Shown here one piece after another: positions 1 to 5,151 of a DNA stretch of 5,151 nt; the first letter of the stretch is position 1, and every line of letters starts with the position of its first letter. The notes under the pieces are model-generated. The model was not told the DNA's origin and did no database searches. It saw nothing but the letters and a program-made list of their open reading frames with translations. This DNA comes from Candidatus Brocadiaceae bacterium (GTDB lineage Bacteria > Planctomycetota > Brocadiia > SM23-32): assembly GCA_003551785.1 (NCBI GenBank), contig PUNP01000094.1:1-5151 (forward strand), read 5' to 3'. A program made the translations under genes and the position numbers.

Positions 1-121
1 CCGCACCGCCTTCGGGGCCGCGGTTATAGAAAGACGCCCAGGAGATATCGATGTGCTCGACAGGATTACCTTCACCAGCGGCGGATTCACCGGCAAGCAC
101 AAATAAAGCACCTAAAATCAA
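1..121 (-). other. Possible start of a second, exported protein merged in frame with the UroD-like gene
   Basis: After codon 354 of the UroD-like frame the translation changes character: LILGALFVLAGESAAGEGNP, a hydrophobic stretch with a signal-peptide-like AAG end, followed by a polar segment with HIDISWASFYNRGPEGGA to the edge. A TTG at 119-121 has GGAG (130-133) eight nt upstream, a good start signal, and in the neighbouring frame a TGA (118-120) overlaps it as TTGA, the classic overlapping stop/start arrangement. This suggests that a separate gene starts here and that the UroD stop was lost to a small frameshift or an assembly error, or that the two are truly fused. As a signal peptide it is imperfect, because no basic residue follows the TTG start. 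I do not recognise the polar segment. The reading frame itself is certain; the split is inference. Confidence 0.4.
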
Positions 122-1183
122 TCGATAAACTCCGCAGGTACGTGCGGTGTCATACATGGCAACGACGTTTTCCGTCGGCGTGTTGTCTTGAATCTGGTGG
201 GTAGGTGCAAACAGGTAACCACTGCCCGGCATCATCACATCAAGGGTCTCGCGGCAGTAAGAGACCGTATCGTCCACCGTGCCGCAGGCAAGCGGTCCCG
301 CGGTGCTTATGCAGCCATGGAATGCCAGTTGGTCGCCATAACAGCGCTTCAAATATTCGGGGGCCATGTCTTTGGCCTCAGGTTGGAGAGTATCGACGAC
401 GTCGATCCCCATTTCGATAAAATCAGCGAAAGCCCAACTGCTTGACCCGCACGAGTGGATCATGACCGGCAAATTGAAAGATTTTGCCACATCAATGATT
501 TTCTGATGATACGGACGCAGCAGTTTACGGTACATCTCCGGCCCGATAGTCGGCCCGTTCTGAGTGCCCAGGTCTTCGCCCATCCAGACAAAATCTATGC
601 CCCCGGCGGACGCCTCGATAGTGCGTGACAGGACAGCCGTTTGCCAGTCGATTTTCCGGGAGACGAGGGTGACAAAAGCCTCATTTTGCAATGCCAGATC
701 GATGAGAACCTGTTCCATCGTACGCAGCATGCCCATGGAGTTAATAATGTCTCCGAGACCTGCGCCGCCGGTATATACAGCGTAGTCACGGTATTTACGG
801 CAGACCGGCTTGACGGAGACGTAATCATAATCATCCGGGTCAGGAAGCGGCCAATCGGCTATTGTTCGGGGGGCTGCCTCCTTGAGCGGAAAATCGCAGT
901 AATCCCAGTACGCACCGCTATTGTGCTCAACTTTGCGCGTGACAATGCCCGTCTCCGGGTCGACACGTCGTCGGGGTTTTTCAGGATGCAGGCGGGGACC
1001 GGTGTAAGGGCTTTGAACCGAACGGAAATCCACCCCGAGCGCCGATAGAAGGGCCTCCGGGGTTACGGCACCGAAATGTTCCATCAGGCGCCTTTGAATG
1101 TCCGGATTGCCCATATAATTTATAGGTACACGGTCCGGTTCCTCCAACGCTATCGCCGTCAAAGCTCTCTCTTTTGATCTCAT
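1..1183 (-). CDS. UroD-like protein, probable zinc/corrinoid-type methyltransferase, open to the window edge
   Basis: The frame from ATG at 1181-1183 is open for 394 codons to the left edge. Residues 1-354 form a complete uroporphyrinogen decarboxylase-superfamily barrel: N-terminal MRSKERALTAIALEEPDRVP, then FVWMGEDLGTQ (198-208), IHSCGSSS (242-249), DTLQPEAKDM (264-273), FHGCIST (288-294), FAPTHQIQDNTP (325-336) and the terminal MYDTAR helix (343-348). H243-x-C245 with C291 fits the H-x-C-Xn-C zinc pattern of MtaA/MtbA/CmuA methyltransferases, which move methyl groups between a corrinoid and a thiol. The HemE porphyrin-site motifs are not seen, so it is not the haem enzyme. No corrinoid protein gene is in the window. 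AGGAG sits six nt before ATG and overlaps the previous stop codon, suggesting translational coupling. About 40 codons past residue 354 do not belong to the family (see the separate entry). Confidence 0.85.
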   Translation of the reverse strand, partial: MRSKERALTAIALEEPDRVPINYMGNPDIQRRLMEHFGAVTPEALLSALGVDFRSVQSPYTGPRLHPEKPRRRVDPETGIVTRKVEHNSGAYWDYCDFPLKEAAPRTIADWPLPDPDDYDYVSVKPVCRKYRDYAVYTGGAGLGDIINSMGMLRTMEQVLIDLALQNEAFVTLVSRKIDWQTAVLSRTIEASAGGIDFVWMGEDLGTQNGPTIGPEMYRKLLRPYHQKIIDVAKSFNLPVMIHSCGSSSWAFADFIEMGIDVVDTLQPEAKDMAPEYLKRCYGDQLAFHGCISTAGPLACGTVDDTVSYCRETLDVMMPGSGYLFAPTHQIQDNTPTENVVAMYDTARTCGVYRLILGALFVLAGESAAGEGNPVEHIDISWASFYNRGPEGGA

Positions 1184-1189
1184 GTTTTG

Positions 1190-1195
1190 CTCCTA
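1190..1195 (-). promoter_or_regulatory. Stop codon overlapping Shine-Dalgarno site (TAGGAG)
   Basis: The TAG ending the short UroD-like peptide (1193-1195) shares bases with AGGAG (1190-1194), which lies six nt before the ATG of the full UroD-like gene. A ribosome that ends on the peptide would sit on the next initiation site, so the two are probably translationally coupled. This also gives the short frame a possible role as a leader even if its product is inactive. Confidence 0.75.
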
Positions 1196-1453
1196 TAATA
1201 CTGGAATCCACTGGTCGATGAAACAGACGCCGGCGGCAAGCTGGAAGTCACGGTAGACACGCACCGGGTCCTTCGGGTAGCTGCCGGGCGGATGTCCGGA
1301 AAGCTCTTCCAGATGCGACCACTGCATGTCATTGATCCCGAAGCCGCCCACAGCTCGTCCGTTAGTCGGCCGCATGGCGATAGTATCGAGTGCCATTTGT
1401 GCGTTAGCCTCCCACCCCCCTTCAAACCGACTGTAACCTATTTGATCAGACAT
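1193..1453 (-). CDS. Short UroD-like N-terminal peptide, probably a truncated gene
   Basis: An open frame of 86 residues from the ATG at 1453, or 88 from the ATG at 1459. AAGGTG lies eight nt before the inner ATG and only two before the outer one, so I prefer the inner. The peptide contains NAQMALDTIAMRPTNG, then GINDMQWSHLEELSG, SYPKDPVRVYRDF and AAGVCFIDQWIP. This looks like the first quarter of a UroD-like (uroporphyrinogen decarboxylase superfamily) protein, a family of normally 340-400 residues, and it stops two codons after the IDQWIP motif. The rest of the barrel, including the active site, is missing, so catalytic activity is unlikely. The TAG stop overlaps the AGGAG of the next gene, another UroD-like protein. 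It may be a decayed remnant left by deletion, or a small expressed protein. The family assignment is from memory of motif patterns and is moderate. Confidence 0.6.
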   Translation of the reverse strand: MSDQIGYSRFEGGWEANAQMALDTIAMRPTNGRAVGGFGINDMQWSHLEELSGHPPGSYPKDPVRVYRDFQLAAGVCFIDQWIPVL

Positions 1454-1486
1454 TTTCATTTCACCTTAAAGTATTATGTACAGCTC

Positions 1487-2242
1487 TCATTCCGCTAATT
1501 CAGACATAACGGGAGCGTCCGGAAGCGACGGAACCTTCTCCCTGCACCGACCGAAAATCCACAGAGTTGTTCCGAAAACAACCCAGCCACACGCGAGTGC
1601 GGCGAGTGCAGGGGCATGCGGCTGTATGAGACGCATAGCAATGATCATAGAGCCGAGAGTTATCATGATGACCGGCATCTGCCTGGTCATAGTCCAGAGC
1701 GAATGACGTGCTTCATAAGCAGTGATGATGCTGACCATCGGGAAGACTGTCATGAACCCGTGCAGCAGGTTTTTCGACAGAATAAGCGTGGTGATAACGG
1801 CGGCGATGACGGGCAGTTTGATATAAATGGGCAGCGGACTTTTATGGTGCGGTTCTTCCCGATACGGCTGCATGCGCAGTATGACAGCGGCAAAAATGAA
1901 GATAACGGCGGCCGAAAGCCAGAACGTCATGGTATTGCGGGGGATGACATGAGCAATCGCTCCTCCGGCAAAACCATAAAGCAGGGCTGCTGCTGATATA
2001 GCGGCGATGATGGGGACGTGTGCGTGAACATGCATCCACCTGACCGCGTGCATGAACAGCAGGATCAGGGCCAGTCCGATGACATTCGTTGCATCGACAG
2101 GGCGCCCGAGCGCCATAAAAGCCATCGAAAACGGCAGCGGCAGTGTCATGATCAGCGCTTTGGTCCGCGGCGCAGCCATGTAAGCGACGGCTGTGGCCTG
2201 GAGCGATACAACGATCAGTAAAGCATAGTCCCATGTGTTCAT
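1487..2242 (-). CDS. Polytopic integral membrane protein of unknown function
   Basis: A 251-residue, very hydrophobic protein that I do not recognise. Probable membrane segments by eye are about residues 4-23, 28-46, 54-71, 76-100, 104-122, 143-177 (perhaps two short helices with a kink at the His161-Gly162 pair), 190-206 and 209-230, giving seven to nine. Between segments 2 and 3 lies GRPVDATN, then FMHAVRWMHVHAH with several histidines near the membrane edge. A basic, proline-rich loop (QPYREEPHHKSPLP, 125-138) separates two halves. There is no ATP-binding or transporter signature that I can name, so it could be a transporter, a sensor or a structural partner. The start has only a weak AGAG close to ATG, but no upstream in-frame start exists nearby. 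It follows the Gfo/Idh gene by 110 nt, the longest gap in the cluster, and precedes the UroD-like peptide by about 30 nt. Confidence 0.8.
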   Translation of the reverse strand: MNTWDYALLIVVSLQATAVAYMAAPRTKALIMTLPLPFSMAFMALGRPVDATNVIGLALILLFMHAVRWMHVHAHVPIIAAISAAALLYGFAGGAIAHVIPRNTMTFWLSAAVIFIFAAVILRMQPYREEPHHKSPLPIYIKLPVIAAVITTLILSKNLLHGFMTVFPMVSIITAYEARHSLWTMTRQMPVIMITLGSMIIAMRLIQPHAPALAALACGWVVFGTTLWIFGRCREKVPSLPDAPVMSELAE

Positions 2243-2352
2243 ATCTCTGTAAATTACAAAAAAACGAAGTTTACAATCTGTTTTCCAGAAGCTTCACACC
2301 ATTATCATAAAAGATACAGTTTCTGAGTTGGCTTATCTCATAACGAAACAAA
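2243..2352 (-). other. Longest intergenic gap, AT-rich, with a small inverted repeat
   Basis: The 110 nt between the Gfo/Idh stop and the membrane-protein start are AT-rich and hold no gene I can support. At 2248-2258 is TGTAAATTACA, two 5-bp arms around one base, just upstream of the membrane-protein start; another TTTACA lies at 2270-2275 and a run of seven A on the + strand (T on the coding strand) at 2258-2264. The palindrome could be an operator or an mRNA element controlling translation. No convincing -35/-10 pair was found, so a promoter here is only possible. Confidence 0.3.
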
Positions 2353-3603
2353 TCAGGGTTTATCCCCCCAGTCGGGCACATCAAGCGTCTCACCGTTTTT
2401 GAGCGCGGATTGGTGCGCCATGACGCCCATCGCCATGAAACGGGCGGCCATCCGGATATGTATCGCTGGCTGCCGGTCATGAGCGACGGCATCGACAAAT
2501 TCATGGACAAGATAGGGATGCGAGCCGCCGTGTCCCTGCGGAGTGAAATCTAAATTCTGCAAATCTGCCTCGTCCACCTCCCTGTTCATCGCAGCCTTAA
2601 ATGCGTCCTGCACCTGCTGTGGGAGCGGGTCGAACATCTCCTTCGGCGTCAGTTCCGTACTTTTCAGTTGTGGCAGGTCGTCGAGAGCGATGTTTTGCGC
2701 GTCCGGACGGTCTATCTCGAACCATCGGTCTTCGGTGAATGAACCGCGGGTGCCCATGATTCGGAAAGTTTCACTGTCTTTGCCCAGGCGTCCCGGCGTC
2801 TCACGCAGTTCGGCTATCCGCACAACGGCCCCGTTACTCATCCGGAAAAGCGCCATCTCGTTAGAGAAAGCGCTGTCTTCAAAAAACGGGTCCCCGGTTT
2901 TGTTTCTGTATCCGTACGCCGTGACTTTTTCGGCATGCGCATTCATCACCCAGACGGGCCCGCTGGTTGAATGGGTGGGATAGTGCATCGGCCCGTCGAG
3001 AATGTTTTTACGGAGATATTTACCTTTAATTTCCAGCCATTCTTTCCCGCTGGCGCTGCTGGTACGGGAGTTCTGAACCTGGCGCAGGTTACAGTGGCTA
3101 TCGACATCATGGCAGTATTCACCTTCGGCATAGACAAAATCTCCGAAAGCGCCTTCTTCCGCCTTTCTCCTGCAGTACATCGACTGCGGATGATAGCAGG
3201 TGGTCTCGCCGAGCATATATTTCATGCCAGTTTGGTCGCTGGTATTGATCAGTCTGTCGCACCAATCGAGGATTTCGTTACCATCGGGCAGTTTAATGAT
3301 CGGCACCGCACTGTAAACATGTTTGCCGGCCTTCATCGCCCGGAGGCACTGCGGTGCGTGCAGCCACGGCTGCGTGATGATGATTAGCGCATCAAGGTCA
3401 CTGCCACATATCTCGTCCAGACTGGCATAAGCGTCACGCTGGTCGAATTTATCCTGATAGAACACGTCATCTGCAAAATTTTTGATCCGCTCGGGTTCCC
3501 GGTCGCAGAAAGCGATCCTGTCAACGAGCGGATGTGACTTAAAAAGCGGTGCGAACGCCGATCCGAAACTGCCGAGTCCTACTAAACCTATGCTGATTCC
3601 CAT
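2353..3603 (-). CDS. Gfo/Idh/MocA family NAD(P)-dependent protein with variant EKP motif
   Basis: A 416-residue protein, full length for the family. The N-terminal Rossmann fold starts at once: strand ISIGLVG, then GLGSFG (residues 9-14, GxGxxG), and acidic D34 at the end of the second strand (FCDREPER), favouring NAD(H). The usual G-K-H-V-x-x-E-K-P segment reads GKHVYSAVP (93-101), so the catalytic-type lysine is V100. The next signature is MLGETTCYHP (130-139). The C-terminal domain holds DGPMHYPTHSTSG (203-215), with H207 and H211, and HGGSHPYLVHEFVDAV (358-373). YPTH together with HGG and a VP instead of KP resembles the GH109 group, which uses NAD+ to hydrolyse glycosides, although an ordinary sugar dehydrogenase is not excluded. 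The start is set by AAAGGAG seven nt before ATG. The protein is cytoplasmic as no signal peptide is visible; some GH109 members carry a Tat signal, which is absent here. Confidence 0.9.
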   Translation of the reverse strand: MGISIGLVGLGSFGSAFAPLFKSHPLVDRIAFCDREPERIKNFADDVFYQDKFDQRDAYASLDEICGSDLDALIIITQPWLHAPQCLRAMKAGKHVYSAVPIIKLPDGNEILDWCDRLINTSDQTGMKYMLGETTCYHPQSMYCRRKAEEGAFGDFVYAEGEYCHDVDSHCNLRQVQNSRTSSASGKEWLEIKGKYLRKNILDGPMHYPTHSTSGPVWVMNAHAEKVTAYGYRNKTGDPFFEDSAFSNEMALFRMSNGAVVRIAELRETPGRLGKDSETFRIMGTRGSFTEDRWFEIDRPDAQNIALDDLPQLKSTELTPKEMFDPLPQQVQDAFKAAMNREVDEADLQNLDFTPQGHGGSHPYLVHEFVDAVAHDRQPAIHIRMAARFMAMGVMAHQSALKNGETLDVPDWGDKP

Positions 3604-3610
3604 GAAAAAG

Positions 3611-3617
3611 CTCCTTT
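3611..3617 (-). promoter_or_regulatory. Shine-Dalgarno site of the Gfo/Idh gene
   Basis: AAAGGAG with seven nt to the ATG at 3601-3603 is the strongest ribosome site in the window and fixes the start just before the Rossmann strand, where the family normally begins. It overlaps one copy of the TGTAAA element noted in this gap. Confidence 0.8.
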
Positions 3618-3645
3618 ACAGTTAGAGTACATCTGTTTACATTAG
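3615..3645. repeat. Two imperfect direct repeats 21 bp apart before the Gfo/Idh gene
   Basis: On the + strand TTTACAGTTAG (3615-3625) and TTTACATTAG (3636-3645) start 21 bp apart, about two helical turns, so a dimeric regulator could contact both on one face. The inner copy overlaps the Gfo/Idh ribosome site. With two short AT-rich copies, chance is a real alternative. Confidence 0.3.
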
Positions 3646-3679
3646 CGATAATTTGCAAAATTCTTCATCTGACTTCGGG

Positions 3680-4264
3680 CTATGCTTTATCCGCCTTCTT
3701 CAGAACACGTTCTAACAAGGGATGCCGGATCGAGGCAGCGGCACTTTTCCAATATTGAAACGCCGACGAAGGTACCAGATCCGGCTCGAAACCAAAGTTA
3801 AGGTACATTTTAACAGCGGCGATCCTCTGCGTATGTGTGACCAGATAAGCCCTTTCATGCCATTGAGCAAGTTTTTGCATAACATAAGATAATGTCGCTT
3901 TACCAAGCCCGATGCCCTGCCAGTATGGTCGTATAGCTATCCAATGAACACGGCCATAGTCAAGTCCGCGGAAATTGCTGTTGCACCAGGCGGAGGCCAC
4001 TCCTATGCCCTCACCGTCAGGGTCGGTCACTATAAAACATCGCCTGCCAATCATATGCGGATCATCACCGAATTCCGATATAAAGGTGTCGTCGCTGATA
4101 GAGATATACTTTTCGGCGTCGCGCTGGATATCGGTCCATAGATCGATATCTTCAAGAGTCATAGGGCGAAAGCCGCATCCGTCCGGAGGGGAGAATTCAG
4201 GAATGTCATTGAGGTGCGGGCGTATCATATTGACCTGGCCGTGCGTGAAATTTTTGTTTTTCAT
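3680..4264 (-). CDS. GNAT family N-acetyltransferase
   Basis: A 194-residue protein, normal for a single GNAT domain plus a short N-terminal arm. The acetyl-CoA binding motif A is clear: a beta strand VHWIAI (about 106-111) leads into RPYWQGIGLGKA (112-123), which fits the R/Q-x-x-G-x-G/A pyrophosphate loop. Motif B follows as YLVTHT, then AAVKMYLNFGFEP (149-161), where the Y...N-F-G-F pattern is typical of small-molecule GNATs. The N-terminal TLEDIDLW (37-44) is the usual first strand-helix of the fold. The start at 4264 is supported by AAAGGGG seven nt upstream; a second Met at residue 13 lacks this support. It would move an acetyl group from acetyl-CoA to an amine, probably of a small molecule given the sugar-gene context, but the substrate cannot be read from sequence. 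It lies 28 nt after the isomerase-like gene and 76 nt before the Gfo/Idh gene. Confidence 0.9.
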   Translation of the reverse strand: MKNKNFTHGQVNMIRPHLNDIPEFSPPDGCGFRPMTLEDIDLWTDIQRDAEKYISISDDTFISEFGDDPHMIGRRCFIVTDPDGEGIGVASAWCNSNFRGLDYGRVHWIAIRPYWQGIGLGKATLSYVMQKLAQWHERAYLVTHTQRIAAVKMYLNFGFEPDLVPSSAFQYWKSAAASIRHPLLERVLKKADKA

Positions 4265-4271
4265 TGTTTTA

Positions 4272-4278
4272 CCCCTTT
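4272..4278 (-). promoter_or_regulatory. Shine-Dalgarno site of the GNAT gene
   Basis: AAAGGGG with seven nt to the ATG at 4262-4264. It decides between this start and the internal Met at residue 13, which has no comparable site. Confidence 0.65.
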
Positions 4279-4292
4279 TTTCAGTATTTTAT

Positions 4293-5151
4293 CTAATGAG
4301 CCGGCAAGCAAACAACATCAAGTCCGCACATTTTCCCGAAGGCGGCCACGTCCTGCGCACGATCTCCCAGCACAAGAGCACTGTGGTGAGTTCCGCCGAA
4401 GCGAGAATAAGACTCCAGGAAAGGGGACAGATCCATTTTCGGGCGTATCCAGGCACGCACGGTATTGCGCATTTCCGGTTTAATGTTGTCGTTTTCTGAA
4501 AGTACTTCAACAGGTGCAACGATAAACGAAAAGGAGTCGCGTGGTCCGGGCACGATATTGACAAAGGCTGCGTGGCCGGGTTCGACCGCACAGGTTAGAA
4601 TAGCCGGGTCTGCGGCTTTCCCGAAGGGAAACGGTTTTTCGCAGATGCGGGGTTGGCCCCCGGCGACCGACGGGCTGATCTCGCCCATATGCGACAGGAA
4701 CAGGCTCTGGCCGGACCAGTCAGGACAGAATATTTCAGTGAAGGTTGTCCGCCCGAATGCACGTGCCAGAGCGCCGACAAGCGCAGCTGTCAACACGTCG
4801 CCCTCGCCGGCATAGCCGATTCCACGCGCCATCGCTTTGGAAATTTCCAAAAACGGCATCGTATCCGCCGGCCGATCGGCACGGTTAAAATGCTGGAAAT
4901 TTACGCTGCATGCGCTGACCCCACCCTGCTGAAGCAGATGCCGCAAGCCGAGCCCGACCCTCACCGAGCGCCGGTGGGTTTCATGGCAAACATCACACTC
5001 GAATTTTTCGTGGTCGGATTCCATCTCTGAGGCGACTTCCTCATCGGTAACCTCAAGCGTTGCATCATCAAGATCGCTTAAATCCTTTTGCGTCACCTCG
5101 ATCCCGAATCGTTTTTTCAGCAAACTTTCATCCACTGAAAAATCCCCCATC
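4293..5151 (-). CDS. L-arabinose/L-fucose isomerase-like protein, C-terminal part (5' end outside window)
   Basis: The frame is open to the right edge. The methionine at 5148-5150 is probably internal, because the residues that follow (MGDF, then KKRFGIEV) look like the middle of an AraA/FucI-fold protein, so roughly 190 N-terminal residues should lie beyond the window. Numbering from that Met, the pattern matches the AraA metal site: E116 in GEGDVLTAAL (like E306 of E. coli AraA), E139 in FTEI (E333), H154 in SHMGEISPSVA (H350) and H255/H256 in GGTHH (H450 region). These ligands bind Mn2+ for aldose-ketose isomerisation. The C-terminal tail after the HH pair is about 29 residues, shorter than in E. 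coli AraA (about 50). Identity to true AraA appears low, so the sugar is unknown; a cytoplasmic isomerase of the COG2407-like group is the best call. It is the first gene seen of the operon and ends in TAG 28 nt before the GNAT gene. Confidence 0.82.
   Translation of the reverse strand, partial: MGDFSVDESLLKKRFGIEVTQKDLSDLDDATLEVTDEEVASEMESDHEKFECDVCHETHRRSVRVGLGLRHLLQQGGVSACSVNFQHFNRADRPADTMPFLEISKAMARGIGYAGEGDVLTAALVGALARAFGRTTFTEIFCPDWSGQSLFLSHMGEISPSVAGGQPRICEKPFPFGKAADPAILTCAVEPGHAAFVNIVPGPRDSFSFIVAPVEVLSENDNIKPEMRNTVRAWIRPKMDLSPFLESYSRFGGTHHSALVLGDRAQDVAAFGKMCGLDVVCLPAH

Noticed and set aside
188..1048. Plus-strand open frames of up to 135 codons at the left end
   Set aside because: They lie opposite the UroD-like gene, whose minus-strand translation shows clear family motifs over its whole length; the plus-strand products have no recognisable domains.
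1..1183. hemE, the haem-pathway uroporphyrinogen decarboxylase
   Set aside because: The N-terminal R-Q-A-G-R-Y type motif and other porphyrin-site residues are missing, and the zinc-type H-x-C...C pattern belongs to the methyltransferase branch.
1616..1996. Plus-strand frame of 126 codons
   Set aside because: It is antisense to the membrane protein and yields a charged, low-similarity product, as expected for a shadow of hydrophobic codons.
2258..2300. Possible terminator: GAAG/CTTC arms followed by seven T on the coding strand
   Set aside because: The arms are only four bases with a long loop, too weak for a rho-independent terminator.
2543..3387. Plus-strand frames of 138 and 146 codons
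   Set aside because: Both are antisense to the well-supported Gfo/Idh gene and have no domain signature or ribosome site that I can support.
3604..3679. Promoter before the Gfo/Idh gene
   Set aside because: TTGCAA resembles a -35 box, but no -10-like hexamer is found at 16-18 bp, so I cannot support a promoter.
3975..4499. Plus-strand frame of 174 codons
   Set aside because: It crosses the GNAT gene and the isomerase-like gene end on the opposite strand; its sequence has no family features, while both minus-strand genes do.
4986..5000. CxxCH as a haem c attachment site
   Set aside because: The motif sits in a cytoplasmic isomerase-like fold with no export signal visible and no cytochrome c features, so covalent haem is unlikely.

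Overview
All supported genes lie on the minus strand and read from right to left, packed like an operon. The window is cut at both ends: the first gene enters truncated at the right edge, and the last reading frame runs off the left edge. Base composition looks close to 50% GC, Shine-Dalgarno sites are clear for several genes, and the families (divergent sugar isomerase-like protein, Gfo/Idh/MocA proteins with variant motifs, UroD-like methyltransferases) are typical of polysaccharide-degrading bacteria such as Lentisphaerota, Kiritimatiellota or Planctomycetota. That placement is inference from family content, not from a marker gene.

Order of transcription: (1) C-terminal 285 residues of an L-arabinose/L-fucose isomerase-like protein, 4293-5151; (2) a GNAT acetyltransferase, 3680-4264; (3) a Gfo/Idh/MocA protein, 2353-3603; (4) an unrecognised polytopic membrane protein, 1487-2242; (5) an 86-88 residue peptide resembling the N-terminus of a UroD-like protein, 1193-1459; (6) a full-length UroD-like domain with a zinc-type H-x-C...C pattern, from 1183 leftwards. 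The last frame stays open to the edge and its final 40 codons look like the start of a different, exported protein. Intergenic gaps are 28, 76, 110, about 30 and 9 nt. No convincing terminator separates any pair, so co-transcription is likely.

Taken together the genes suggest handling of an unusual sugar. The isomerase-like protein keeps the four metal ligands of the AraA fold. The Gfo/Idh protein has lost the usual E-K-P lysine and has motifs like NAD-dependent glycosidases of the GH109 type. The UroD-like protein is of the methyltransferase kind rather than the haem-pathway enzyme. A route that acts on a modified or methylated sugar is a testable idea, not a demonstrated function.

No RNA genes, CRISPR arrays, insertion sequences or other mobile elements were seen. 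The most unusual spots are the left edge, where the UroD frame merges with a signal-peptide-like sequence, and the cut-off UroD-like peptide directly in front of the intact UroD gene.
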